11,352 nt of DNA. Source: an uncultured Pseudomonadota bacterium (lineage in GTDB: Bacteria; Bdellovibrionota_B; Oligoflexia; Oligoflexales; CAILAO01). This document shows, one piece after another, positions 1-7,269 of this stretch. Numbering within the stretch: the stretch's first letter is position 1; every line of letters starts with the position of its first letter. The translations under genes were made by a program, and so were the position numbers. The notes below the pieces were generated by a model. It did not search any database. It saw only the letters and a list, made by a program, of their open reading frames with translations, and had not been told where the DNA came from. The stretch lies in assembly GCA_903832105.1 (NCBI GenBank), contig CAILAO010000062.1:1-11352 (forward strand), written 5' to 3'.

Positions 1-1055
1 CCATGACACTCAAACCCACCCTCAACCTCATAGTCTGAAAGAAGATAAATAGTATCGAGATCGTGATACGTGAAGGCGCCGCTGCCGCATGCGAGATGAA
101 CACTGGCAGAAATGCCGATTTTTGACTCGAGCATGCCTCCAATCATGAGCTTTAAACCGGCGTCTTTTGCTGCTGTCATAATGTCGAGGGATGCGAGAAT
201 CCCGGTCTTTGCAAGCTTGATATTGATAACATGAGCAGCTCTCTCTTCAATAACCTTGACGGCATCTGCGTATGAGGCGACGGATTCGTCGGCTGCGATA
301 GGGACGGAGGATTTTTTCGTTAACTGCTGAAGGCCTTTTAAATCATCTTTACGTAACGGTTGCTCGAACAGCGTGACGGGAAGATTTTTCTTCTCAATCG
401 CATTAATAACTTTAAATGCTTCGTCCAACGTATAGCCTTGATTGGCATCAAGATAGATTTCAAAGGGTTTGTGGTGAGATTCCCCCGCCGCGTTTGTCAC
501 GACATCTTCAGCAGCATTTGCGACCGCAATGATGCGTTCAACATCATTCGTAACATCAAGACCGACCTTCATTTTGATTTTTCTAAATCCTTGCGTGATA
601 AAGTCTTTTGTAAGTCGGATGGTGTCTTCTAGGGAGGTGATTCCTATGGTCATATCAATTTCTAGTTCAGTCTGCTTACCGCCAAAAAACTGGTATAGAG
701 GCGTCTTTTTCGATCTGGTGAGGGCGTCAAATATCGCTATCTCTAGTCCGCTTAGCGCGTAGTGAACATCAGAAAAATCCGAGCGGATTTTGGTGATGAT
801 ATTTTTGTAATCGTTAATATCCTTGCCGATGAGGCGTGTCGAGACCTCGCTTAGGAGGCTGAACATTTTTTTGTAATCGCTCTCATGGGTCAAAAAAAGA
901 GGTGATGCCTCGCCAAAACCAACGAGGCCATTTTCCAATTCGAGCTTAATGACGACGTTCTTCATGAACTTTTTTTCTGCTGTTGCGATGAGAAATACTT
1001 CACGAAGCGGGATTTCGATTGGTTCAAAACTAAGTTTTTTGATGATAGTACTCAT
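1..1055 (-). CDS. L-Ala-D/L-Glu-type dipeptide epimerase (enolase superfamily), C-terminus cut by window edge
   Basis: Reading leftwards from the ATG at 1055 gives 351 codons open to the window edge, so the last 15-25 residues of a roughly 365-residue family are missing. The enolase-superfamily muconate lactonizing (MLE) subgroup barrel is complete as far as visible. It has a KMK motif (K161/K163, the paired catalytic lysine region), metal ligands D203 (LDANQG), E231 (FEQP) and D256 (AADES), and the opposing catalytic lysine K280 (NIKLAKTG). A D-x-D at 332/334 matches the dipeptide-binding motif of the Ala-Glu epimerases. From the family, it would convert L-Ala-D-Glu to L-Ala-L-Glu in the cytoplasm during murein peptide recycling. 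Other dipeptide specificities exist, so the substrate is inferred. The start overlaps the stop of the symporter gene as ATGA and has no strong Shine-Dalgarno of its own, which suggests translational coupling. Confidence 0.9.
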   Translation of the reverse strand, partial: MSTIIKKLSFEPIEIPLREVFLIATAEKKFMKNVVIKLELENGLVGFGEASPLFLTHESDYKKMFSLLSEVSTRLIGKDINDYKNIITKIRSDFSDVHYALSGLEIAIFDALTRSKKTPLYQFFGGKQTELEIDMTIGITSLEDTIRLTKDFITQGFRKIKMKVGLDVTNDVERIIAVANAAEDVVTNAAGESHHKPFEIYLDANQGYTLDEAFKVINAIEKKNLPVTLFEQPLRKDDLKGLQQLTKKSSVPIAADESVASYADAVKVIEERAAHVINIKLAKTGILASLDIMTAAKDAGLKLMIGGMLESKIGISASVHLACGSGAFTYHDLDTIYLLSDYEVEGGFECH

Positions 1056-2383
1056 TTGCCTACAATCTGCGGAAGATATTTGTTTGTTTCGCTCACAATG
1101 ACTTTACTCAAGAGTAAAAGTGAAATGAGATTTGGTAATGCCATAAGACCATTTGCGATGTCCGCGAAGGTCCATACCGCCTTGAGGGAAGCTACGGAAC
1201 CCACCATGACAAAGACAACCCAAAGCCAACGATAAGGGATAATAGCTTTAGATCCAACTAAATACTCAACAGCCTTTTCTCCATAGTATGACCAGCCAAG
1301 GATGGTCGAAAACACGAAGGTCAAAAGACCGAAGGCGAGAATGGCAGGGCCGAAGAAAGAAAGATCCGTGAAGGCGGCTTTCGTGAGAGAAGCTCCACTC
1401 AGTCCGTTCATCCATTGCCCTGAGTTAACGATGACCAGACCCGTCATGGCGCATACGACAACTGTGTCCCAAAATGTGCCTGTTGAGGAGACTAGGGCCT
1501 GACGAACTGGATCGGTCGTTTGGGCTGCAGCAGCAACGATGGGGGCGCTTCCTAGGCCGGATTCGTTCGAGAAAAGCCCTCTTGCAATACCGTAGCGCAT
1601 GGCTTCCTTGACGCCTGCCCCAAGAAATCCACCGACTGCGGCTTGGCCTGAGAACGCTGACGTTACGATAGTGACCAATGTCGTTGGCAGTGTTTCATAA
1701 TGAACAAACAATAGGATGAGGCACCCAAGCGAATAAAAAATAGCCATGATGGGGACCAGAAATTCGCAGACCCTCGCGATGGACTTGATCCCACCCAGAA
1801 TCACTAGTGCTGTTAAAATCGTCATAACGCCGCCAGAAAGCCAAGGAGATATGGCGTAAGACTCTTGAAGCATGGAAGCGATCGAGTTGGCTTGTACCAT
1901 GTTGCCAATACCAAAGGCTGCGATGGCCGTGAAAATAGCAAAAATGACCCCCAGCCATTTCATGTTGAGGCCTTTTTCTAAGGCGTACATCGGCCCCCCA
2001 GCCATGGAACCGTCAGGTTTTTGCTCTCGATATTTAACAGAGAGGACAGCCTCTGAATATTTTGTCGAAATTCCAAACACCCCGGTGAGCCACATCCAAA
2101 GAACAGCCCCAGGCCCACCTGCGGCGACGGCCGTGGCGACTCCGACAATGTTGCCGGTGCCGATAGTGGCTGCAAGGGCCGTCATGAGAGCTCCAAAATG
2201 GCTGATGTCGCCAACTCCTTCCTTGGTACGGCTGAGAGAAAGCTTAATGGCGGTACCCAAATGAAGCTGGATGAAGCCAGTTCTGAACGTCAGATAAATA
2301 TGAGTTCCAAAGAGGAGTATTAAAAGGGGTGCGCCCCATACAACGCCAGCAATCGAGTCTAATACCTGTTCCAGATTCGCCAT
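1052..2383 (-). CDS. AgcS-family sodium:alanine/glycine symporter
   Basis: This 443-residue hydrophobic protein is typical in length for the alanine or glycine:cation symporter family (TC 2.A.25), with around ten or eleven predicted membrane spans. Family hallmarks are visible: ATIGTGNIVG at residues 72-81, GGPGAVLWMW at 89-98, GGPMYAL near 129-135 and NESGLGSAP at 273-281, followed by the AAQTTDPVRQ stretch. It should import alanine or glycine across the inner membrane using a sodium gradient; the exact substrate is not readable. The ATG at 2383 is supported by TTAGGAG seven bases upstream. The stop overlaps the start of the epimerase gene by four bases, so the two form an operon. Pairing an alanine carrier with an Ala-Glu epimerase fits use of murein-derived dipeptides, since hydrolysis of L-Ala-L-Glu releases alanine. 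The gap to the upstream ATPase gene is only 31 bases, so read-through from it is possible. Confidence 0.95.
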   Translation of the reverse strand: MANLEQVLDSIAGVVWGAPLLILLFGTHIYLTFRTGFIQLHLGTAIKLSLSRTKEGVGDISHFGALMTALAATIGTGNIVGVATAVAAGGPGAVLWMWLTGVFGISTKYSEAVLSVKYREQKPDGSMAGGPMYALEKGLNMKWLGVIFAIFTAIAAFGIGNMVQANSIASMLQESYAISPWLSGGVMTILTALVILGGIKSIARVCEFLVPIMAIFYSLGCLILLFVHYETLPTTLVTIVTSAFSGQAAVGGFLGAGVKEAMRYGIARGLFSNESGLGSAPIVAAAAQTTDPVRQALVSSTGTFWDTVVVCAMTGLVIVNSGQWMNGLSGASLTKAAFTDLSFFGPAILAFGLLTFVFSTILGWSYYGEKAVEYLVGSKAIIPYRWLWVVFVMVGSVASLKAVWTFADIANGLMALPNLISLLLLSKVIVSETNKYLPQIVGK

Positions 2384-2414
2384 GTGTGAGCTCCTAAGGC
2401 AGTTAGTATAACGT

Positions 2415-3755
2415 TCAAAGGATGTATTCTATCAATTGTTTCAATCTTCCAGCAAGGTACAAAGGTACAAAGCAGGTTTTTTTCGTGCGGTCAAAATAGA
2501 AGTTTTTCCCGCTCAACACAACTTTTAGCGGTGGCTGATACTTTTCAGCGAAAACTTTCAGACTCTTAGCTTGGGTCACGTGGCCGGATTTGATTTCGAT
2601 AGGAATCAGATGTTCATCAAATGAAAAAAGAAGTTCGATTTCCGCCGTATTCTCTTTCCAAGAAAAACATTCATCAACACCCGCACTGTGTAACTCCTGA
2701 ATCACAAAGTTTTCAGCAACGTACCCTTTGTATGATCCGAAGTCATAGTTAAGAATAACTTTCGCAGGCATGCGACTTAAAGCAGCAAGAATACCAACAT
2801 CGAATAGATACAACTTAAAAAAGTTGTCCTTAGTAAAAGCTTTAATCGGCAATTTCGCCGAATTAGCGATAGACACGCGATGAATCAAACCTGCGGCAGT
2901 CAGCCAATCAATTGGTCCAGCAAGTTGGACATACCCTTTTTTTCCTGGAAGAACACCTTGGAAAGTGAACTTGCCAGATGACCCATCACTTTCCCTCGCC
3001 AATTGTAGCGGAATATTTTCCCAAACTCTTGTAATATGCATTGCGTTTTCTATGCCAGAGTGTTTCGCGATGTCGGCACAGTACGAATTGATGAGATCAG
3101 TTTGGCGATCTCTCACTTTTTCGGTTGCAGCAAATAAGTCATTCTTCTCTCTTCTATATGTATCAATGACTTTAGGGAGTCCTCCACAAACAAGATAATG
3201 TTTAAACAACTCCCAAAGACGAAGATGAATAATCTCTGGAATTTCTTCCCCCGGCTTATATTCGGATAGAAACTGCCCAGCTTTTTTCTCGTCCACACCA
3301 TTTAGGAACTCATGAAAGTCCATTGGAAAAAGATTTAGAAATTCAACCTTGCCCACAGGAAAAGCGTCTTTGGACAACATCACACCGAGAAGGGAGCCAG
3401 CGGCGGCGACGGCAAGTTGTGGCAGATTTTCAGCAAAATACTTCAAACTGGTAAGGACCCGTGGACAATATTGTACTTCATCAAAGATGAGAAGATCCTG
3501 TTCAGGGTTGATATCCGAATTCAGGTGAAAACTTAACTCGCGAAGAATTCTTTCTACCTTCAGGTCGGTAAGAAAGACCTTTTTAACGGTCTCATCTTCT
3601 TCGAAGTTAAGATAATGAGATCGTCGAAAGTTTTGCTCCCCAAATTCTTTTAAAATGTACGTTTTCCCGACCTGACGAGCACCTTTTAAAACTAACGGTA
3701 ATCGTTCGTGTTTTGTTTTCCATAGTTGAAGATTTAAAAGGAGTTGTCTTTTCAT
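2415..3755 (-). CDS. AAA_14 ATPase with C-terminal DUF4143 domain, intact
   Basis: The 446-residue protein has the full two-part layout of this common family. The N-terminal P-loop ATPase shows Walker A GARQVGKT (residues 25-32) and Walker B LLIFDEVQ with D92/E93. The C-terminal DUF4143 region has an endonuclease-like core: AEIELLF followed by PIEIKSG, with the ExK at E387/K389. This resembles the PD-(D/E)xK fold, although the usual AEVD aspartate is glutamate here. The family's physiological role is not established. Members occur in many copies in accessory DNA of bacteria and archaea, and defence or mobile-element roles have been suggested without proof. The ATG at 3755 has GGAAG closely upstream. 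The gene sits between a lipoprotein gene and the symporter, same strand, with no evident functional tie to either, so it may be an insertion into this locus. Confidence 0.9.
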   Translation of the reverse strand: MKRQLLLNLQLWKTKHERLPLVLKGARQVGKTYILKEFGEQNFRRSHYLNFEEDETVKKVFLTDLKVERILRELSFHLNSDINPEQDLLIFDEVQYCPRVLTSLKYFAENLPQLAVAAAGSLLGVMLSKDAFPVGKVEFLNLFPMDFHEFLNGVDEKKAGQFLSEYKPGEEIPEIIHLRLWELFKHYLVCGGLPKVIDTYRREKNDLFAATEKVRDRQTDLINSYCADIAKHSGIENAMHITRVWENIPLQLARESDGSSGKFTFQGVLPGKKGYVQLAGPIDWLTAAGLIHRVSIANSAKLPIKAFTKDNFFKLYLFDVGILAALSRMPAKVILNYDFGSYKGYVAENFVIQELHSAGVDECFSWKENTAEIELLFSFDEHLIPIEIKSGHVTQAKSLKVFAEKYQPPLKVVLSGKNFYFDRTKKTCFVPLYLAGRLKQLIEYIL

Positions 3756-3827
3756 ATTCTTCCAATATTAAGAATTAATGGTATCACAATCTCTTAAATG
3801 AGAGAAAATATCGGACCACTTCATAGA

Positions 3828-3855
3828 ATGCTATCAGAATTTAGCCTTTTTACAA
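3828..3855 (-). promoter_or_regulatory. Possible sigma70-type promoter for the AAA_14 ATPase gene
   Basis: On the minus strand, TTGTAA (3855-3850) and TAGCAT (3833-3828) are separated by 16 bases in an AT-rich gap of 156 bases, upstream of the ATPase start at 3755. Both boxes are partial matches to the consensus. The gap also holds the 3' end of the preceding lipoprotein transcript, but no convincing GC-rich terminator is visible. Confidence 0.3.
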
Positions 3856-3911
3856 AGCGGTTTTTATTTAAACATTTGTTTTGTAAGGTAAAAATAAGGC
3901 GTGTGGTGGGG

Positions 3912-5246
3912 CTATCGAAATTCTAACGCAACTTTTTCGCTTACAAACGACTGAGGTCTCATCAGGGTCGGTAGTGAGACGATATCCTTCCATTCGTCGA
4001 TCCATTGACTTTTTAACGGATCGTCCACGGAGACTTCAATTTTTGCAGATGGGCTGCTGTCAGTCGCTTTCACCATTTGCTCGACTTCTTTGCCATCAAA
4101 CAAGAAGTAGTCGGTGATCTTCTGAGATGACATGGAATAAACTGCGCGGACGAAAGCATAGTAATTCTCCTGACCATAGATAGCCTGACATCCGGCAGAA
4201 TTATTGGCCACGTGGGCACCTGGGTTTTCAAAGCTAAGACTTCCGACGCCGGCTGCAGCGTGAATATTATGGGCTGAGCCGATGCGAACATAGGTTGGTT
4301 CACCATTTCTATGTTCTCTTACCCGATAGTCGAGCGTAGCCATTCGAAGCGCGTGATATGATCCGCGGTGCAAGCCTTTGCGGTAATAGTAATAAGGGAA
4401 TTTTTGCTTTGGTTTTCCCGCGAGTGGGGTGTCTTCATCTTCCGGATTGATTTGTGCTTCATAGCCCGCGTAGTCAGTTTTTCCACCCGAAAGAATGGCG
4501 CTAGGGGTAGGGAACAAAAACGAACTTGAGTTTGGTTCCCAGTCTACCAAGCCCGGATCGGTCGTAACAGGGAATTCTCGGACAACTTTCTTCCCATCGT
4601 TTTTGACAAAGAGAAGGACCAGCGTGTCGTTAAACTGGTCTTTCGCGTTTCCATTAAACAATAATTTGCCTGGATATTGACCTCGAATGCCTATAACGAT
4701 TGGGTCTGCTGGAGATGTTGGAAACGGTGAGGACGGAGAAGAGCTTCCAACTTCAAACTGATGAACAAGAAGCTTCGCCTGAATGAGACTCGTATATAAA
4801 TCGAAGGCTTCTTCTTCGTTGAGCTGGGCCGTGCCGTTTTTTGTAACGTAGGGTCTTTTCTCACCGAGGGACCAGTCCTTGGCGCGGTCAAAGAGAAGAA
4901 CCTTATCTCCATCCCAGTGGGGAAGGATTAACTCGGAAGGATCATCATCTGGGTTCCCAGGTTCGTCGTCACCGCCATCTTCTTGATCAGGTGGAAATTC
5001 GATATCATCATCGGAGTCATCAACGATTGCTGGGGTAGGTGTGGGTGTTTCGTTTGCAACGTGTTCATCGGAAATGTTAGGATTCTGATCCTCACTTTTC
5101 GGCAACGGTTCTCTAATGGTTCGATCGGGTAGCCGCTCTTCGGCAGACATGCCTTCTTGATGTTTACTTTTTTCAGGACCGCAACCGAATACGGTTAAAG
5201 TGACGCCCACAAATGCACAAAAAGAAAGCAAACCTAGGAAACGCAT
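3912..5246 (-). CDS. Secreted lipoprotein with Asp-rich linker and YkuD-like (L,D-transpeptidase-like) C-terminal domain
   Basis: The 444-residue product starts with a short n-region, a hydrophobic stretch and TVFGC, making C22 the likely lipidated cysteine. Residues 23-105 are a low-complexity linker rich in Asp, Glu and Pro. From about residue 180 the protein resembles a group of uncharacterised YkuD-fold proteins: an IGIRG segment, an NDTLVLLF strand, a TTDPG turn, then HNIHA (H329) and NNSAGCQ (S350, C353). In L,D-transpeptidases the His and the S/T-x-GC cysteine form the active site. Here the residue after the cysteine is Gln rather than the usual Arg, and the His-Cys spacing is 24, longer than in canonical YkuD domains. 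It may be a peptidoglycan-modifying enzyme anchored in the outer or inner membrane, or a divergent relative with another activity. The ATG at 5246 has TAGGAG five bases upstream. Confidence 0.7.
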   Translation of the reverse strand: MRFLGLLSFCAFVGVTLTVFGCGPEKSKHQEGMSAEERLPDRTIREPLPKSEDQNPNISDEHVANETPTPTPAIVDDSDDDIEFPPDQEDGGDDEPGNPDDDPSELILPHWDGDKVLLFDRAKDWSLGEKRPYVTKNGTAQLNEEEAFDLYTSLIQAKLLVHQFEVGSSSPSSPFPTSPADPIVIGIRGQYPGKLLFNGNAKDQFNDTLVLLFVKNDGKKVVREFPVTTDPGLVDWEPNSSSFLFPTPSAILSGGKTDYAGYEAQINPEDEDTPLAGKPKQKFPYYYYRKGLHRGSYHALRMATLDYRVREHRNGEPTYVRIGSAHNIHAAAGVGSLSFENPGAHVANNSAGCQAIYGQENYYAFVRAVYSMSSQKITDYFLFDGKEVEQMVKATDSSPSAKIEVSVDDPLKSQWIDEWKDIVSLPTLMRPQSFVSEKVALEFR

Positions 5247-5320
5247 AAGTGCTCCTAAATTCCGAGAAGTTCTTAAAAAGAAAAAATAATGAAGACTATA
5301 TGGGGTATTTTACCACATGT

Positions 5321-5341
5321 AGGCATTCTGGAGGAGTGCCT
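5321..5341. repeat. Short inverted repeat (hairpin) in the nucleotidyltransferase-lipoprotein gap
   Basis: AGGCATTC and GAGTGCCT form an 8-bp stem (one G-T pair) around a 5-base loop. It lies about 42 bases past the stop of the nucleotidyltransferase gene and upstream of the lipoprotein gene. No T-run follows on the minus strand, so it is not a standard intrinsic terminator. It could be a processing site, a regulator site or chance. Confidence 0.3.
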
Positions 5342-5382
5342 GGCATATTCTAGCAAATACAATGCGTTAACTGCTTTGATTT

Positions 5383-6168
5383 TCATCTTTGCGTCAACGA
5401 AGTATTGATTTCATTAAGAAGGATCGTTGTAAGAAATTCCGTTAACCAGCCTGTATCATCCGCTTGCGAGATTCTTTTTGCGTTCAAACCAATACCATCC
5501 ATAACATTCTTCAAATTGTTGCGAGCAGTATCTTTCCACTTGGGATGGATATTTAAATCGCAGATTGATTGCAATGTAGCCGATTTGTCGCCGCCGTTGG
5601 ATAAAACATAACAAACATAGTAAAGATCTTTGTACTTTTTGGCTTCTTTTTTCCTCAGTGGAAAGGTTAAAAGCTTATGCATGATAAAAGCAGCTGGCGC
5701 TACAATAGTAAGTTTAGCCCCACTTGGGAGGGTGATCCGAATGGTGTTGTCGAGACGCATTGAAAAATAACTTAGCCCCTGCGCTGTAATGCCAGATATC
5801 TTATGAGTCATTTTCCGATGGTCTTCAGTTAAGAATTCCACATAATGACTATTGTCAGAATAAACCCATTTTTCATTAGGGAGTGCTTTGCTTGTCGGTA
5901 GAGCATTAAGTTCAGGTTTATATCCTGCGTCTATGAGTCTTTTTGCTAGGTTGACATCTTTTGCATCAAATAACGGAAACTTCTTTGATTTTGTATCAAC
6001 AACAATGTCGACGTCTTCCGTGAAGACCGGGGTAATATGCGATTCTGATTCGAGACCAAGAGCATAAGCAGCCATTCCTCCGCAAAGCGCGGCGCCTTTG
6101 CCGATGTCTTGAATGATCAGGGCGACTTTTTCCAAGATTTCGACCGGGGTCAGTTTTTCTCTATTCAT
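5383..6168 (-). CDS. DNA polymerase beta-fold nucleotidyltransferase, AbiEii/MenT-like candidate toxin
   Basis: This 261-residue soluble protein has the nucleotidyltransferase signature: CGGMAAYALG (GG at 30-31), then TEDVDIVV with D52 and D54 as metal-binding carboxylates, and E111 in HYVEFL as a plausible third acid. A helical segment, HKLLTFPLRKKEAKKYKDLYY split over residues 164-184, ends in a K-x-K-D pattern. It resembles the conserved helix of AbiEii and related type IV toxin-antitoxin nucleotidyltransferases. By family analogy it could add nucleotides to tRNA or another acceptor, but the substrate cannot be read and a housekeeping or repair role is not excluded. The ATG at 6168 overlaps the end of the upstream gene by eight bases (ATGAATAG) and follows a GGGGAAAAGG sequence that serves as ribosome binding site. 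The overlap indicates coupled synthesis of the two proteins. Confidence 0.75.
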   Translation of the reverse strand: MNREKLTPVEILEKVALIIQDIGKGAALCGGMAAYALGLESESHITPVFTEDVDIVVDTKSKKFPLFDAKDVNLAKRLIDAGYKPELNALPTSKALPNEKWVYSDNSHYVEFLTEDHRKMTHKISGITAQGLSYFSMRLDNTIRITLPSGAKLTIVAPAAFIMHKLLTFPLRKKEAKKYKDLYYVCYVLSNGGDKSATLQSICDLNIHPKWKDTARNNLKNVMDGIGLNAKRISQADDTGWLTEFLTTILLNEINTSLTQR

Positions 6169-6973
6169 CCTTTTCCCCTACATAGAGGCCATGTAATATT
6201 TCAGCTAGTCTTTCTTGTGCCTCGATTCCACGTACCGGATAGAATGGCAAAAGAAGAAGATTGACAACATGATCGATCGCCAAGATGGGGCCACCGTCAT
6301 GTTTCATCCCGAATGCACGCATAAAATCTTTAAGCTTTCCTTTCTCGAATATAATGAGATCGGGCTGATCAAGATTCACGGGGAATGGAATTTCGTTGCC
6401 TTTTTTCTTAACGCCGAGGCGAGCTATCGGCAGTGACTTTATTCCGATTCTCATCTTCAAAGCATCCATAGCTTCATTCCCCAAGAGAAGGCAAAGGGGT
6501 GTTTTGCCGCGATAGATTTTTGCTCTTTCGTAGACTTGGTTTGGAAGCAAATAAGCGGTATGCATGATTGCCAGTCCTAATACCGCATCTTCATGTCCAT
6601 CAATTTTTTTATTGATTAGCTCCAGGATTTCATTAGACGGCTTCTCTCTTAATTCCCTAGGTAGAGAGTATGCTTTTGGTGTCCCCAATTTTTTTATCAA
6701 ATGAGTCTGAAGATAGCTGACGAAAGCTTGAGGGCGAGAAAGGTGATAGCGCAGCTTTAATCCTTTTTTCGCTAGAGATAGAACACTTTCCTGTTGGAGA
6801 TCGTAGTAGATATGCTCAGCCACGTTTTTGCTTTCTCCTAGCAAACCGGCAAATTCACGAGGGGACGGGAGGTATAACCCGTCATACCGCTGACGAAAAA
6901 GGAAGGTGAGACCGTATCGTTCTACAAGAAACTTCATAATTTTCATTTCTAAAATCAGTCTCGAATTTTGCAT
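6161..6973 (-). CDS. Unrecognised protein with possible winged-helix N-terminus; candidate antitoxin/partner of the nucleotidyltransferase
   Basis: I do not recognise the family. From the preferred start the protein is 270 residues, soluble and basic. The first 80 or so residues look helical with a possible winged-helix pattern: a helix, then YLPSPREFAGLLGES, then AEHIYYDLQQESVL. The remainder is mixed alpha/beta. A regulator-like N-terminus plus a larger C-terminal domain, encoded just upstream of and overlapping a nucleotidyltransferase gene, parallels AbiEi of AbiE-type systems, but no sequence homology to AbiEi is claimed. An in-frame ATG at 6991 would add six residues. I prefer 6973 because AAGGGGAAG lies seven or so bases before it and would fall inside the coding sequence of the longer form. 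The ATG at 6991 has only a weaker AGGTG ahead of it. The gene probably opens the two-gene operon and may repress it through the upstream palindromes. Confidence 0.7.
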   Translation of the reverse strand: MQNSRLILEMKIMKFLVERYGLTFLFRQRYDGLYLPSPREFAGLLGESKNVAEHIYYDLQQESVLSLAKKGLKLRYHLSRPQAFVSYLQTHLIKKLGTPKAYSLPRELREKPSNEILELINKKIDGHEDAVLGLAIMHTAYLLPNQVYERAKIYRGKTPLCLLLGNEAMDALKMRIGIKSLPIARLGVKKKGNEIPFPVNLDQPDLIIFEKGKLKDFMRAFGMKHDGGPILAIDHVVNLLLLPFYPVRGIEAQERLAEILHGLYVGEKDE

Positions 6974-7000
6974 AAAACTTCCCCTTATCATGATACACCT

Positions 7001-7076
7001 GTTTATAGTTATTGTATAAACTAATTACGCAGTATTAATGGGTAGATAATCTTCATTTTACTCCATAATAACTATA
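7001..7076 (-). promoter_or_regulatory. Predicted promoter with embedded palindrome and a second inverted copy: likely operator of the nucleotidyltransferase operon
   Basis: A perfect palindrome with 7-base arms GTTTATA (7001-7007) and TATAAAC (7015-7021) encloses a 7-base centre. On the minus strand a TACAAT -10 box (7016-7011) lies in it, 16 bases from a TTAATA -35 box (7038-7033). The motif TATAGTTATT at 7004-7013 recurs as its exact reverse complement at 7067-7076. A protein bound here would block the predicted promoter, as expected for autoregulation by the first gene product. The repeats are seen directly; the regulatory meaning is inferred. Confidence 0.5.
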
Positions 7077-7100
7077 CCCATGTAATTTTAGATGAAAATA

Positions 7101-7128
7101 AATACTAACTATCTGTATATATAGTATT
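7101..7128. repeat. AT-rich inverted repeat in the control region; weak terminator or further binding site
   Basis: AATACTA (7101-7107) and TAGTATT (7122-7128) are perfect inverted arms around a 14-base spacer. T-rich runs follow on both strands (ATTTTT to the right, TATTTTC on the minus strand). The stem is almost free of GC, so as a terminator for the metalloprotease transcript it would be weak. It may equally be another operator-like element. Confidence 0.3.
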
Positions 7129-7269
7129 ATTTTTATGTTAAGTGTTTGAATTTCAGGGTGTGGATATAAAAAACGGTCAGCGTATAGCGGAAATGGTCAC
7201 AATGGTGAGGGGGATTTATTCAACAACGACCAACGGCAATACTCCGAGCGATAAACAGGCTTCCTAAGT

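Larger units (their letters stand above)
6974..7269. other. Intergenic control region between metalloprotease and nucleotidyltransferase operon
   Basis: This stretch of about 296 bases is markedly AT-rich in its left two thirds (6974-7140) and holds the repeats and promoter listed separately. The right third (7150-7269) has normal composition and lies directly after the metalloprotease stop. It contains a short sequence on the minus strand that loosely resembles the C-terminal coding end of DUF4143 proteins. I see no complete gene. Confidence 0.6.

Noticed and set aside
360..762. Plus-strand open frames of 90 and 77 codons
   Set aside because: They lie antisense to the epimerase, whose catalytic motifs are all in frame on the minus strand, and they have no recognisable domains.
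1872..2264. Plus-strand 130-codon open frame
   Set aside because: It is antisense to the conserved GTGNIVG and GGPGAV region of the symporter; its openness follows from the codon pattern of the real gene.
7021..7056. Eleven-residue upstream frame on the minus strand preceded by GGAG
   Set aside because: It would lie upstream of the predicted transcription start near 7004 and has no further support.
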